DNA from: Candidatus Peregrinibacteria bacterium GW2011_GWF2_38_29 | GTDB lineage: Bacteria > Patescibacteriota > Gracilibacteria > UBA1369 > UBA12463 | Direction: 5' to 3' | Length of the DNA stretch: 49,516 nucleotides | Assembly (NCBI GenBank): GCA_000992695.1 | Contig: LBUS01000004.1 | Coordinates: 81,454-130,969, forward strand | In this document: one piece after another, positions 1-10,337 of the stretch | How the letters are laid out: each line of letters opens with the position of its first letter | Position numbering within the stretch: position 1 is the stretch's first letter | Notes under the pieces: generated by a model | What the model saw: only the letters and a program-made list of their open reading frames with translations | The model's database searches: none | Told to the model about the DNA's origin: nothing | Translations under genes and position numbers: made by a program

Positions 1-3000
1 TAACACTTTTCCCGTCCAAATCAACGCTCTCGCTCGCATCCCAAGCAAAATCACCTTTATCTTGAAGTTCAATCGCAAGAGTTTCTTTCTTTATATAATC
101 AGCAAAATCAACAATCGCTTTCTTTATAACAGCATCTTCACATTCAGCGAAAACGTAGATTCTATCATTGACGTTATAATTGGCCTTCTTACGCATTTCC
201 TGAATAAATCTGACAATGTCTCTGGCATAACCCTCGCTCGTGAGTTCTGGTGTAATATGTGAATCCAAAATAACGGTAATTCCGTCTGCGCTTTCAACGT
301 CAACTTCACCGGCACCAATATAGCCAATCACAAATTCATCAGCATCAAGCGTAAATCCGGCGACTTCAAGCTTTCCATTATCTTTAATTTTAAATTCAAA
401 GCGTTTGCATGCATCAATGATTTTTTGCGTATCAGAGCCATATTTTGGACCAATCGCACGTGAATTAACCGCAACAGTCTGTTTTATGTCACCGCCAACT
501 TCCGTAACAAATTCAAGCGCTTTAACATTCAATTCCTCCAGAATAATATCGTTATACATTGCAATCGTTTTTGAACTTACAGAATGTGGAAGCGCAACCT
601 GAATTTTTGATAAAGGCTGTCTGACTTTGATTCCGGCATTTGAACGACCGGCAAGACCAAGATTAACAATTGTTCTAACAACCTTCATCTGTTCATTCAA
701 ATCTTTATCAATCAATTTCTTATCGAATTTTGGCCAATCTTCCAAGTGAACGGATTCCTTTGCTCCCACGACTCCACTTGTAAGATTTTTATACATTTCA
801 TCAGCGGCAAATGGCGTAAACGGCGCAATCAATTTTGAAAATGTAACAAGCACGGAATAAAGCGTTGAATAAGCCTCCATCTTGTCCGTATCATTTTCAG
901 ATTTCCAAAAACGCCTTCTGCTTCTGCGAATATACCAGTTCGATAAATTATCAACAAAACCAATCGCAGGGCGACACGCCTTGCTCAAATTATAATCATC
1001 CATCGCAACCGTCACATCCGCAACAAGTGCATTCAATTCAGATAAAATCCATCTATCAAGAAGATTTTTTGGCTTAATTTTCAAATCAACTTCTTTTGGC
1101 TGGAAATTATCAATATTTGCATACATCACAAAGAACGAATATGTATTCCACAGAATCAATAAAAATTGCTTCAAAATTTCATCAACATGACGTTCGGAAA
1201 AGCGCACATCATCAGCCAAAACCGCAACAGAACTAAGTAAAAAGAAGCGAACCGCATCAACGCCTTTATTCTCAAAAAGCTCATTTGGATCAGGATAATT
1301 CTTTTTCCTTTTTGATAATTTTTCACCATTTGCAGCAAGCAAAATTCCATTTACGATAACGTTCTTAAACGCAGGTTCGTTAAATAAAATTCCGGCCAAA
1401 ATATGAAGCGTATAAAACCATCCACGCGTTTGGTCCAAGCCCTCGGCGATAAATTGCGCAGGAAAATTATCTTCAAATTCCTTTTTATTTTCAAAAGGAT
1501 AATGAAGTTGCGCATATGGCATTGAGCCGCTTTCAAACCAACAATCCAAAACATCAGAAATTCTTTTCGCATTTTTACCGCATTTTGGACATTTGATTTC
1601 AATTTCATCAATATATGGCTTATGCAAATCAATTACACCATTTCGCATTGGTACTTTTCCACCGGATAACTTTTTTAATTCCTCAACAGAACCAACGCAA
1701 GTTTTTTCACCACATTCACATTCCCAAATCGGAATTGGCGAACCCCAATAACGATTTCTTGAAATAGCCCAATCACGCGCATCCTCAAGCCATTTACCAA
1801 ATCTACCGGGACCAATATGCTCAGGTTGCCAATGAATTTTTTTATTATTTTTAATAAGATCTTTCTTGATATCTGTAACGCGAATAAAAAGCGATTTTGT
1901 CGCATAATTCAAAAGCGGCGTATCACATCTCCAGCAATGCGGATAACTATGTTTATATGGTTCAGTCCACAATGCCTTTCCGGCTTTTTTTAAATTTTCA
2001 AGAATCTCTCTATTGGCGATAAGAACCGACTCGCCGGCATAATCCGTAACATGCTCTCGATAAACACCGCTCATATCCACTGTATTCGTAAAAGGCACTC
2101 CATATTTTGCACAAACACGCATATCGTCTTCACCAAAATCAGGAGAAGAGGTAACGAACCCGGATCCATCTTCATCAGTCACAAATTCATCTACGAGAAC
2201 TTTAAACGCCCATTTTGAATCCTTTTTCTTATTAGCGTTATAAGGGAATAAAGGCTCATACGACCTACCTTCCAACTCTTTTCCTTTTTTCTTTTCAATA
2301 GTTTTATAGGGGCGATCTTTTAAAATTGCTTCAACTCTATTTTCAATAATCCAATAATATTCACCTTCACTTTCCACTTTTACATAAGTTTTATCCGGAT
2401 GAACTATCACTGCGATTTGTCCCGGCAAGCACCATGGAGTTGTTGTCCAAGCCAAATAATACGTATTATCTTCTTCATCTGATTTAAATTTGACAACAAG
2501 ACTGGAATCAATAACGTCTTTATAGCCTTGCGTTACTTCAAAATTACTCAACGCGGTTTCACATCTCGGACAAATATGCATACTTTTATGCCCCTCATAA
2601 ACCATACCTTTGTCCCAAATTTGCTTAAAAATCCACCAAATCGATTCCATATAAGGCATATTCAAAGTCGCATAAGAATGCTCAAAATCAACCCAACGCC
2701 CAATTCTCTTTAAAGTCTCTTCCCACTGCTTTGTATAGCGAAAAACGCTTGCTCGGCAATCGTCGTTAAATTTTTCAACACCATATTGCTCAATTTGTTT
2801 ACGGCCCGAAATCTTCAATTCTTTTTCAATCTCATATTCAACCGGAAGACCATGGCAATCCCAACCATTGGTTCGCGGTATGTAATAGCCTTTCATGGAA
2901 AAATATCTAACAACCGCATCTTTCAAAACATTTGCCAAAATATGACCATAATGAGGAAGCCCATTAGCAAACGGAGGACCATCAAAAAACACAAATTTCT

Positions 3001-3115
3001 TCTCCCCTTCTCTTTGCTTCACGGATTTCTCAAAAATCTTATTATCATCCCAAAATTTAAGCACCTCGTGCTCCATTTCCGGAAAATTTTTCTTCTGGTT
3101 TACAGGATTAAACAT
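1..3115 (-). CDS. ileS: Isoleucyl-tRNA synthetase, 3' end cut by window edge
   Basis: Charges tRNA-Ile with isoleucine in the cytoplasm. I translated this frame by hand from the ATG at 3113-3115; it stays open to base 1 (about 1038 codons), so only a short C-terminal tail is missing. The class I HIGH motif is seen as PHYGHIL (residues about 54-60) and the KMSKS-type motif as KLSKRKKNYPDP near residue 599, with Leu in place of the usual Met. Two Cys-rich segments (CECGEKTC and CPKCGK) precede ISDVLDCWFESGSMPYAQ. This arrangement is typical of the long, eukaryote-like type 2 IleRS, the form often insensitive to mupirocin (family knowledge, not tested here). The start codon is followed by MFNPVNQKKNFPEME, typical of the family N-terminus. 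It is transcribed in the same direction as purB, purE and purC, with a 76-nt gap downstream of purB. Confidence 0.95.
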   Translation of the reverse strand, partial: MFNPVNQKKNFPEMEHEVLKFWDDNKIFEKSVKQREGEKKFVFFDGPPFANGLPHYGHILANVLKDAVVRYFSMKGYYIPRTNGWDCHGLPVEYEIEKELKISGRKQIEQYGVEKFNDDCRASVFRYTKQWEETLKRIGRWVDFEHSYATLNMPYMESIWWIFKQIWDKGMVYEGHKSMHICPRCETALSNFEVTQGYKDVIDSSLVVKFKSDEEDNTYYLAWTTTPWCLPGQIAVIVHPDKTYVKVESEGEYYWIIENRVEAILKDRPYKTIEKKKGKELEGRSYEPLFPYNANKKKDSKWAFKVLVDEFVTDEDGSGFVTSSPDFGEDDMRVCAKYGVPFTNTVDMSGVYREHVTDYAGESVLIANREILENLKKAGKALWTEPYKHSYPHCWRCDTPLLNYATKSLFIRVTDIKKDLIKNNKKIHWQPEHIGPGRFGKWLEDARDWAISRNRYWGSPIPIWECECGEKTCVGSVEELKKLSGGKVPMRNGVIDLHKPYIDEIEIKCPKCGKNAKRISDVLDCWFESGSMPYAQLHYPFENKKEFEDNFPAQFIAEGLDQTRGWFYTLHILAGILFNEPAFKNVIVNGILLAANGEKLSKRKKNYPDPNELFENKGVDAVRFFLLSSVAVLADDVRFSERHVDEILKQFLLILWNTYSFFVMYANIDNFQPKEVDLKIKPKNLLDRWILSELNALVADVTVAMDDYNLSKACRPAIGFVDNLSNWYIRRSRRRFWKSENDTDKMEAYSTLYSVLVTFSKLIAPFTPFAADEMYKNLTSGVVGAKESVHLEDWPKFDKKLIDKDLNEQMKVVRTIVNLGLAGRSNAGIKVRQPLSKIQVALPHSVSSKTIAMYNDIILEELNVKALEFVTEVGGDIKQTVAVNSRAIGPKYGSDTQKIIDACKRFEFKIKDNGKLEVAGFTLDADEFVIGYIGAGEVDVESADGITVILDSHITPELTSEGYARDIVRFIQEMRKKANYNVNDRIYVFAECEDAVIKKAIVDFADYIKKETLAIELQDKGDFAWDASESVDLDGKSV

Positions 3116-3191
3116 ATTCGAAAATATTATTAAAACTAAAATTAAATTACCCGTACAAAATACAAGAAAACGAGCTTTAAATCAAATATTT

Positions 3192-4529
3192 TTAAGCTTT
3201 TCCAATATATTTTTCAGGCGTAAGCCCCATTAACCTTTTCTTATCCTCTTTTGGCAAATCCAAAGAAGCTACAAATTTTTTATAGCCCTCCGCGTTAATC
3301 TTTTGTCCACGAGTAAATTCTTTTAATTTTTCATATGCGCCTTTAACTTTGTTTTTTCGAAGAACTGTTTGAACAGCTTCTGCCAAAACTTCCCAATTAT
3401 TATCCAAATCTTGTTGAACAACTTTTTTATTCAGCTCTACTCTTTCAAGTGCAGTTAAAGTGCTTTTATAAGCCAAAATCGTTAAAGCAAAAGCATAGCC
3501 TAAATTACGCAAAACTGTTGAGTCCGTGAGATCTCTTTGCATCCTCGAAATTGGAAGTTTTTCAGAAAAATGGGAAAGCAAAGCATTCGCAACGCCAAGA
3601 TTCCCTTCGCTGTTTTCAAAATAAATTGGATTCACCTTATGTGGCATTGCGCTAGAACCAACCTCTCCTTTCACAACCTTTTGCGCAAAATAATTCATAC
3701 TAATATACATCCACATGTCGCGATCAAAATCGATTAAAATCGTATTCACTCGCCTGACAGCATCGCAAATTTCCGCAATAAAATCATGCGGCTCAATTTG
3801 AGTCGTATAAAGATTTGAAACCAAACCCAAGCTCTTAACAAATTTCTCGGACTTCTTTGCCCAATCAATATTCGGATAAGCAATCGTATGAGCATTGAAA
3901 TTTCCTGTCGCGCCATTCATTTTCCCAAGGACTTCTTGACTTCGGAGTAAGCGGTTCTGCCTTTCAAAACGAGCAACAACATTCATAAACTCCTTACCAA
4001 CTGTCGTCGGACTTGCCGGTTGTCCATGCGTATGCGAAAGCATCGCAACCCCAGCATACTTTTTCGCCATATTTTTCAAAACCGAAATCAATTCATCCAA
4101 AACAGGATAAAATTCGGAGTCACCAAATTCTTTTAAAGATAGAGCATAGCTCAGATTATTAATATCTTCGGAAGTGCATCCAAAATGCACAAACTCGACA
4201 TATGACTTCAAGGATGAAGGCATCTTTTCTTTAATAAAATACTCAATCGCTTTTACATCGTGATTTGTTGTTTTCTCAATATCCTTAACCCTTTGCGCTG
4301 ATTTTTCATCAAATTTCAAATACAAATCACGCAAATTCTTGACTTCTAATGCGCTCAAAACCTTTGTACCATCAAGCTTCAAATCATTACAAAGAAAAAC
4401 AAACCATTCAATTTCAACTCGCACTCTATATTTCATTAAAGCAGATTCGGAAAAAAATCTCGCCAAGCCTTCGACTTTTCCTCTATATCTTCCGTCGATC
4501 GGCGATATGGCATTCAATGTTGTGAGCAT
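3192..4529 (-). CDS. purB: Adenylosuccinate lyase
   Basis: Cleaves SAICAR to AICAR plus fumarate and adenylosuccinate to AMP plus fumarate, so it acts twice in purine synthesis. The 445-residue product has the fumarase/aspartase superfamily signature GSSAMPHKVNPI, the HTHGQPASPTTVGKE segment and the N-terminal ISPIDGRYRGK typical of the E. coli-like PurB branch. The length is normal. It lies 19 nt downstream of purE on the same strand, and purC and purE precede it, so the three are probably cotranscribed. The start ATG has no purine-rich ribosome binding site; the upstream bases are A/T only. Identification is secure. Confidence 0.96.
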   Translation of the reverse strand: MLTTLNAISPIDGRYRGKVEGLARFFSESALMKYRVRVEIEWFVFLCNDLKLDGTKVLSALEVKNLRDLYLKFDEKSAQRVKDIEKTTNHDVKAIEYFIKEKMPSSLKSYVEFVHFGCTSEDINNLSYALSLKEFGDSEFYPVLDELISVLKNMAKKYAGVAMLSHTHGQPASPTTVGKEFMNVVARFERQNRLLRSQEVLGKMNGATGNFNAHTIAYPNIDWAKKSEKFVKSLGLVSNLYTTQIEPHDFIAEICDAVRRVNTILIDFDRDMWMYISMNYFAQKVVKGEVGSSAMPHKVNPIYFENSEGNLGVANALLSHFSEKLPISRMQRDLTDSTVLRNLGYAFALTILAYKSTLTALERVELNKKVVQQDLDNNWEVLAEAVQTVLRKNKVKGAYEKLKEFTRGQKINAEGYKKFVASLDLPKEDKKRLMGLTPEKYIGKA

Positions 4530-4548
4530 AATATTTAAATTTTAAAAA

Positions 4549-5004
4549 TTAGATTTTAAAACTCGCTTTCACTTTTTTAATTTTTAACGCAATTTTTTCA
4601 CGCAATTTTTTATCTTGAAGCGCAAGAATTCGAATTGCCGCAAGTGCCGCATTTTTCGGATCCATAACTGCTAAAACAGGCGTATCTGAAGGCATTTGCA
4701 AGGTCGAATGAATATTTATCAAATAATCTTCTTTACTGGTAAAAGGCGGGCAAGCAATCACAGGATGAATTGCCGAACCGGCCGTAACCCCGGAAAGCCC
4801 ATTACTGCGCCCTGCAATCGTTATATAACACAAGGGCTCAGTTGATTTATTGAGCTTATTTATAACTTGCAAAACCTTTTCAGGAGCTTTATGGGCAGAA
4901 ACTACGGTAATATTATATTTCACCTTAAATTCATCCAAAACTTGCGTAATTTTAGACGCAAATTCCTTATCGGACTCAGAACCTAATAAGAATTGTACAA
5001 ACAT
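4549..5004 (-). CDS. purE: Phosphoribosylaminoimidazole carboxylase PurE, class II type
   Basis: Acts at the AIR to CAIR step of purine synthesis. The 151-residue protein starts with the PurE phosphate-binding segment (LLGSESD) and has VSAHKAPEKV. The middle reads IAGRSNGLSGVTAGSAIHPVIACPP. The AGRSNGL...HPVI(A/S)CPP pattern is that of the AIR-carboxylase half of animal PAICS and of bacterial class II PurE, rather than the AGxAAHLPGM pattern of class I N5-CAIR mutase. I therefore infer direct, PurK-independent carboxylation of AIR. No purK is seen in the window. It is 10 nt downstream of purC, so the two neighbouring enzymes correspond to the two halves of PAICS, in separate genes. Confidence 0.92.
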   Translation of the reverse strand: MFVQFLLGSESDKEFASKITQVLDEFKVKYNITVVSAHKAPEKVLQVINKLNKSTEPLCYITIAGRSNGLSGVTAGSAIHPVIACPPFTSKEDYLINIHSTLQMPSDTPVLAVMDPKNAALAAIRILALQDKKLREKIALKIKKVKASFKI

Positions 5005-5014
5005 ATTTTTAAAG

Positions 5015-5980
5015 TTAAATATTTAACAATACTTTTTCAACGCGAGGCAAAACAGGCTCAACCTGAGCATCAAACTTTTGGCCTGTAATAAGCTCAAAAG
5101 CTTCAATATACCTACGAGCTGTTTCGGCTTTTATATCTTCCGGAATCGCAGGGATCTCACCTTCTCCTCGAAATCCTCTCTCGGCCAACCATTCACGCAA
5201 ATATTCCTTATCAATCTTTTTCTGCTCTTCACCAGCGGCAAATCTTTTTTCATATTCATCTGCAAACCAAAATCTTGAAGAATCCGGGGTATGAATTTCA
5301 TCGATCAAAACGATTTTTCCTTCAGGGGAAATACCAAATTCATATTTAGTATCCACAAAAATAATCCCCTGCTTTGCAGCAATCTCAACGCCACGCTGAT
5401 ATAGTTTTAAACATGCACTAGCCAAAGTATCATATTGTTCTGCGGTTAAAAGTCCGCGTTCAATAATCTGATCTCTTGAGACTGACTCATCATGTCCGCC
5501 ATGTTCAGCTTTTGTTGAAGGCGTAATGATAGGCATAGGCAATTTTTGATTTTTCTTAAGCCCTTCAGGCAAAACATTTCCACAAAAATTTCTCACACCT
5601 TTTTCATAGTTATACCAAGCAGAAGTTGAAGTTACACCAGTAATATATCCACGAACAACCATTTCGACAGGCAAAGGCTTGCATTCACGTCCAACAATCA
5701 CATTTGCGTCCGGATATTCAATAACATGGTTTTCAATAATATCTTTTGTTTGTTCAAACCAAAATTTCGCCATCTGATTCAAAACCTGACCTTTAAAAGG
5801 AATCAAGCAAATAACGCGATCAAATGCACTCAAACGGTCTGTGATAACAATAATTCTCTTTCCATCGGCCGTCGTATAATTATCACGCACTTTACCCTCA
5901 TATCTTTTGCCAAGATTCGCAAAATTGGTTCCCGCAAGACAGTTCGGGATTTGTTTTTTAATTTCTTCAATAAAAATCAT
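5015..5980 (-). CDS. purC: SAICAR synthetase (phosphoribosylaminoimidazole-succinocarboxamide synthase)
   Basis: Joins CAIR and aspartate with ATP to form SAICAR. The 321-residue product shows the N-terminal nucleotide-binding segment RYEGKVRDNY, the VITDRLSAFD motif, the substrate-binding segment EMVVRGYITGVTSTS and the FVDTKYEFG motif. The length and the GKVRDNYTT insert fit the longer, yeast Ade1-like branch rather than the short E. coli type of about 237 residues. It is the first gene of a purC-purE-purB run on the minus strand. Upstream (5981-6205) is a structured inverted-repeat element rather than another gene. Confidence 0.95.
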   Translation of the reverse strand: MIFIEEIKKQIPNCLAGTNFANLGKRYEGKVRDNYTTADGKRIIVITDRLSAFDRVICLIPFKGQVLNQMAKFWFEQTKDIIENHVIEYPDANVIVGRECKPLPVEMVVRGYITGVTSTSAWYNYEKGVRNFCGNVLPEGLKKNQKLPMPIITPSTKAEHGGHDESVSRDQIIERGLLTAEQYDTLASACLKLYQRGVEIAAKQGIIFVDTKYEFGISPEGKIVLIDEIHTPDSSRFWFADEYEKRFAAGEEQKKIDKEYLREWLAERGFRGEGEIPAIPEDIKAETARRYIEAFELITGQKFDAQVEPVLPRVEKVLLNI

Positions 5981-6044
5981 AAGAAAAATGATTAAATGGT
6001 ACTTTTATAATAATGAAAATTGGGTTTTTTAGCAAGTAATGTTA

Positions 6045-6196
6045 GAGGAGAGGCTTTGCAAGGCTTTTTGAAAACAGTCGTGAGGTTTGCACGGGCACGG
6101 TTTCGCTATTGCGAAGAGTGCAAACCGAACGCTAGCGCAAATTTGCTCGCTGGGCAAATTAAGCGTGTTTGAAAAAAATTTGCAAAGCCTCTCCTC
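6045..6196. repeat. Three-way-junction inverted-repeat element, copy 1
   Basis: A perfect 17-bp outer stem (6045-6061 with 6180-6196, GAGGAGAGGCTTTGCAA and its complement) encloses two inner hairpins. The first is 6084-6092 with 6118-6126 (GGTTTGCAC/GTGCAAACC), containing a smaller TTCGC...GCGAA hairpin. The second is 6139-6145 with 6154-6160 (AATTTGC/GCAAATT). It fills the gap between the 3' end of the deacetylase gene and the 5' end of purC. A second element with the same architecture and a shared TTAAGCGT segment lies at 26519-26652. It could act as RNA in a deacetylase-purC transcript or as a DNA repeat; the sequence does not decide. Confidence 0.8.
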
Positions 6197-6205
6197 AATT
6201 CTTTA

Positions 6206-7171
6206 CTAAAAAATCTCAATTCTTCTCGCAAAAGCAGAAATCGTATCTTTATAACTCGACCTAACTCTGTCTTGGATAAACGGGAACTCTTTGCGATGAA
6301 CATATCCATAATAAACCGTGAAAGCACTTCTATAACCCGCCTCCTGAACCGCCGCAACGACGCTCGTATAATTCAAATCACCATAAGGATAACAAAAATA
6401 ATTGATTTTTTTACCAAGCAATTTTTCAAGAGCCGCCTTACTATCAACGACTTCCTTCTTTAACCTTTCCTTGTCAACTCTTGTCAAAAACGGATGTGAC
6501 ATGGAATGTGACTCGAAATCAACAAGCCCACTTTTATTTATTTCCAAAATCTGCGCTTCTGTCATATACCTATTTGTACCAATATAATTAACAATCAAAA
6601 ACGAAACAGCTTTAATGTTATATTTTTTGATTATCGGAAAAGCATTGGTATAAAAATCCTCATATCCATCGTCAAAAGTAAGCATTATTGGTTTTTTTGG
6701 CAAAACGGATTTCCCGTCCAAAGCATCCATCATTTCATCAGGGAAAACAGTCGTAAATCCATTTTCGTTCAAATAAATCATTTGCGCATCAAATTCTTCC
6801 GGAGTTAAAGAAAGTCCCCTATCAAGTTCTGTCATTTTAGGGTTAAGTGGACGAATATAGTGATACATCAAAATCGGCAATTTAACCTGGCCTTCAGGAA
6901 GATTTACATTTTTTACATCAAAAGACTTCGTGCCTTGAAGTGGCAATCTCCCAAGATTGTCATCTGGTGGCATTGTAAAGCCAGCAGTCTGAAAGATGCT
7001 TATCTCGCCTTTGCTTGAAGAAGTTTTAATTTCCTGTGTGTTTTCAGCGACAGCCTTGTATTCCGCTTTTTCATCATGAACATTTTTTGGATCGCTATTT
7101 TCGACGTTATTAAAGCCAAAAAACAAAACGACTAAAAAAATTACCGGAATTAAGATAATATATTTACGCAT
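6206..7171 (-). CDS. Membrane-anchored polysaccharide deacetylase (NodB domain)
   Basis: Probably removes acetyl groups from a cell-surface polysaccharide such as peptidoglycan. The 321-residue product has an N-terminal hydrophobic segment (residues about 4-20), which acts as a signal or anchor. A low-complexity linker to about residue 95 is followed by a NodB homology domain. Catalytic and metal ligands are visible as TFDDGY (165-170) and HSMSH (222-226), followed by YPYGD. The YHYIRP segment at the domain start is common in the PgdA/YadE-like branch. It is divergent from purA, with a gap of only 32 bp between start codons, so the two promoters must overlap each other or the coding regions. 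Its substrate cannot be named from sequence. Confidence 0.92.
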   Translation of the reverse strand: MRKYIILIPVIFLVVLFFGFNNVENSDPKNVHDEKAEYKAVAENTQEIKTSSSKGEISIFQTAGFTMPPDDNLGRLPLQGTKSFDVKNVNLPEGQVKLPILMYHYIRPLNPKMTELDRGLSLTPEEFDAQMIYLNENGFTTVFPDEMMDALDGKSVLPKKPIMLTFDDGYEDFYTNAFPIIKKYNIKAVSFLIVNYIGTNRYMTEAQILEINKSGLVDFESHSMSHPFLTRVDKERLKKEVVDSKAALEKLLGKKINYFCYPYGDLNYTSVVAAVQEAGYRSAFTVYYGYVHRKEFPFIQDRVRSSYKDTISAFARRIEIF

Positions 7172-7203
7172 AGTGATCGTTAATATATCTTAAAAAATTA
7201 AAA

Positions 7204-8478
7204 ATGCCAACAACTAAGCCTATTTCAACAATCATTGGAATGCAATGGGGAGATGAAGGTAAAGGAAAACTCGTCGACATTTTAACGCAAAAATTCGATA
7301 TCATCGCAAGGGCAACAGGAGGCGCAAACGCAGGTCACACGATCTATCGAAACGGCAAAAAAGTGATTTTTCATTTAATCCCATCCGGCATGATGCATGA
7401 AGGAAAAATATGCGTTATCGGAAATGGCGTTGTTATTCATATTCCAACAATGATGGAAGAAATTGATGAACTCAAAAAACTCGGCATTAATTTGGAAAAC
7501 AGATTCTTCATTTCAGATAGAGCGCATATAGTTTTTGAATATCACAAAACAATCGACGGACTTCAAGAAGAAATGAAAGGCGGTAAAAGCGTTGGTACAA
7601 CAAAGCGCGGAATTGGACCTGCTTATGCAGATAAAATTCAAAGAATCGGAATCAGATTTGGAGAACTTCAAAACTTTGAAGAATTTGAAAAAAGATACAT
7701 GGCAAATTTAGAGATGCATAAACGTATGTATGGCAATTTTGAACATGACGAAAAAAAGGAATTGGAATATTTAAAATCAGTTCTTCCAAATATATTACCT
7801 CTAATCAAAAATACTGAAGAATACCTACATAATGAGCTTAAACAAGACAAAAGCATACTTATAGAAGGCGCAAACGGCACAATGCTGGATATTGACCACG
7901 GAACATATCCTTTCGTCACTTCCTCAAACGCATCAATAAGTGGAATTTCATCCGGAACCGGAATTCCGGGATCTTTAATTACAGATGTAATTGGAATTTT
8001 AAAAGCCTATACAACTCGTGTTGGAAGCGGCCCATTCCCAACAGAATTAAAGGATGAAACCGGAAACTATTTACGTGAAAAAGGCGGCGAATATGGCTCA
8101 ACAACAGGTCGCCCAAGAAGATGCGGCTGGTTTGATACATTTGTCGCAAAATGGACAGGCGTGATAAACGGAATAACGAAAATCAATCTCACGAAATTGG
8201 ACGTTATGACAGGTCTCGAAAAAGTTAAAATTTGTGTCGGATACAAGTTAAACGGCAAAGAGCTCTCATCAATGCCATTTACGGCAGAAGATCTTGAAAA
8301 AGTTGAACCAATTTACATTGAAATGGACGGCTGGAAAGAAGATATTTCACAAGCTAAAAAAATGGACGATCTGCCTGAAAATGCCAAAAAATACATCAAA
8401 AAACTCGAAGAACTTGTTGAAATTCCAATTAAATACATTGGAACAGGAGTCGGAGCGGAAGATATGATCTATTGCTAA
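7204..8478 (+). CDS. purA: Adenylosuccinate synthetase
   Basis: Forms adenylosuccinate from IMP, aspartate and GTP, the first committed step to AMP. The 424-residue protein begins with the GTP-binding and catalytic segment GMQWGDEGKGKLVD, followed by GGANAGHTI. It carries TTKRGIGPAY, EGANGTMLDIDHGTYPFVTSSN and the GRPRRCGWFD segment, all diagnostic for PurA. The length is as expected. Together with purB on the other strand it gives the full IMP to AMP branch. It reads alone on the plus strand; the next gene, typA, has its own strong promoter in the 59-bp gap. Confidence 0.97.
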   Translation: MPTTKPISTIIGMQWGDEGKGKLVDILTQKFDIIARATGGANAGHTIYRNGKKVIFHLIPSGMMHEGKICVIGNGVVIHIPTMMEEIDELKKLGINLENRFFISDRAHIVFEYHKTIDGLQEEMKGGKSVGTTKRGIGPAYADKIQRIGIRFGELQNFEEFEKRYMANLEMHKRMYGNFEHDEKKELEYLKSVLPNILPLIKNTEEYLHNELKQDKSILIEGANGTMLDIDHGTYPFVTSSNASISGISSGTGIPGSLITDVIGILKAYTTRVGSGPFPTELKDETGNYLREKGGEYGSTTGRPRRCGWFDTFVAKWTGVINGITKINLTKLDVMTGLEKVKICVGYKLNGKELSSMPFTAEDLEKVEPIYIEMDGWKEDISQAKKMDDLPENAKKYIKKLEELVEIPIKYIGTGVGAEDMIYC

Positions 8479-8485
8479 TTACCAT

Positions 8486-8514
8486 TTGACAGCCCAATAT
8501 TTCACTTGTATAAT
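8486..8514 (+). promoter_or_regulatory. Consensus sigma-70-type promoter of typA
   Basis: TTGACA (8486-8491), a 17-bp spacer and TATAAT (8509-8514) match the consensus exactly. Expected transcription start is near 8521, giving a leader of about 17 nt before the typA ATG at 8538. Confidence 0.85.
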
Positions 8515-8537
8515 CTACGAGCTTTAGTTTTATATTT

Positions 8538-10337
8538 ATGGAAATACGAAATATCGCCATTATTGCCCATGTTGACCACGGGAAAACAACGCTAGTTGAT
8601 GCGCTTTTAAAGGCTGGCGGTGCATTCAAAGATTATCAACATGTTGAAGAACGCGTTATGGATAGCAACGAGCTTGAAAAAGAACGCGGAATCACAATTT
8701 ATGCAAAAAATGCGGCAATTACATATAGAGGTACAAAAATTAACATCGTAGATACTCCGGGACATGCCGACTTTGGATCTGAAGTAGAACGCGTGCTTCG
8801 AACAGTCGATGCAACCGTTTTGCTTGTTGATGCTTTTGAAGGACCAATGCCACAAACAAAGTTCGTATTAAAAAAATCCCTTGAACTGGGCTTAAAAGTT
8901 CTTGTCGTTATTAATAAAATCGATCGCCCAATGTCACAACCAAATAAAGTTGTTGATGAAGTTTTTGATTTGTTTGTAAAACTTGGCGCAAGTGAAAAAC
9001 AACTCGACTTCCCGTACATATTTACAATCGCCAAAGAAGGCGTTGCTATGCGCAAATTGGACGATCCAAGAATAAGCATAACTCCTCTTTTGGACTTTAT
9101 TATTGAAAATGTACCACCGGCAAACGGCAATACTGAAGCTGAATTCCGCATGCAACCGGCAACCCTTACATATGATAACTTTCTTGGAAGAATCGCTGTA
9201 GGCAGAGTTTATGAAGGAAAAGTAAAAGCCGGACAAAATGTCTTTATCATAAATGCAGATAATGAGAGAAGAACAGGAAAAATAACAAAAGTTTTCACAT
9301 TTCAAGGAATACAAAGAATTGATAGCCAAGAATCTGTCGCTGGAGATATCGTCGCAATTGCAGGAATTCCAGATATTTACGTTGGAGAAACTTTAACAAC
9401 TTCTGAAACTGCGGAAAAACTTCCGGCAATCAAAATTGACCCGCCGGCGCTTGCAATGGAATTTATGGTAAATACATCACCTTTCGCAGGACGCGAAGGC
9501 AAATATGTCACAAGTCGTCATATACGCGAAAGATTAGACAAAGAGCTTGAAACAAACGTTGGATTAAAGGTTGAAGAAGCATCCGAAGGCGGAGAAGCAT
9601 TCAAGGTTTACGGCAGAGGTGAAATGCATTTAACTGTATTAATCGAAGGAATGCGCCGTGAAGGATTTGAATTGCAAGTTTCACAACCAAAAATCATAAC
9701 ACAAGAGATAAACGGCAAAACATATGAACCAATTGAAACAGCCGTCATTAACGTACCGGATGAAATGTCCGGAAAAATCATTGAAGCTTTAAACAAACGT
9801 CGCGGCGAAATGAAAAACATGAGATCTGAAAATGGAAACACATTGCTTGAATTTGAAATACCAACACGCGGGTTACTTGGATTTCGCTCGTCATTCATCT
9901 TGCTCACGCGTGGTGAAGGAACTTTATATCACTCATTCGAAAAATTTGATGAATGGAGAGGTGAAATTGAAAAACGAAGTGTTGGGTCACTTATTTCCGG
10001 CGAAACCGGAGCGACAATGGCTTATTCTCTGTGGAAATTGCAAGAACGCGGATCTTTATTTGTGCATCCTGCAACAGAAGTTTATGAAGGAATGATTATA
10101 GGCGAACATAATCGCGGAACGGACTTGGTTGTTAATCCAAACAAAAACAAGCAACTCACGAACATGCGCTCTTCAAGCTCAGATGAAGCATTGTCTTTAA
10201 GCCCAATCGTAGAAATGACGCTCGAAAAAGCGGTTGAATATATCAAAGAAGATGAATACGTGGAAATCACTCCAAAAAGCATTCGTTTACGCAAAAAACG
10301 TCTTACTGAGAATGAAAGAAAAAGAGCAAAAGATTAA
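8538..10337 (+). CDS. typA: Ribosome-associated GTPase TypA/BipA
   Basis: A translational GTPase of the EF-G/LepA superfamily that binds the ribosome and helps ribosome assembly and stress adaptation. The 599-residue product shows G1 AHVDHGKTT, the ERGITI switch I segment, G3 DTPGHADFG and G4 NKIDRP, then the BipA-specific C-terminal region ([26 protein letters not shown]). The length is typical. A perfect consensus promoter directly precedes it. Its stop codon overlaps that of the convergent metallopeptidase gene by 3 bp within the bases TTAA. Confidence 0.97.
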   Translation: MEIRNIAIIAHVDHGKTTLVDALLKAGGAFKDYQHVEERVMDSNELEKERGITIYAKNAAITYRGTKINIVDTPGHADFGSEVERVLRTVDATVLLVDAFEGPMPQTKFVLKKSLELGLKVLVVINKIDRPMSQPNKVVDEVFDLFVKLGASEKQLDFPYIFTIAKEGVAMRKLDDPRISITPLLDFIIENVPPANGNTEAEFRMQPATLTYDNFLGRIAVGRVYEGKVKAGQNVFIINADNERRTGKITKVFTFQGIQRIDSQESVAGDIVAIAGIPDIYVGETLTTSETAEKLPAIKIDPPALAMEFMVNTSPFAGREGKYVTSRHIRERLDKELETNVGLKVEEASEGGEAFKVYGRGEMHLTVLIEGMRREGFELQVSQPKIITQEINGKTYEPIETAVINVPDEMSGKIIEALNKRRGEMKNMRSENGNTLLEFEIPTRGLLGFRSSFILLTRGEGTLYHSFEKFDEWRGEIEKRSVGSLISGETGATMAYSLWKLQERGSLFVHPATEVYEGMIIGEHNRGTDLVVNPNKNKQLTNMRSSSSDEALSLSPIVEMTLEKAVEYIKEDEYVEITPKSIRLRKKRLTENERKRAKD

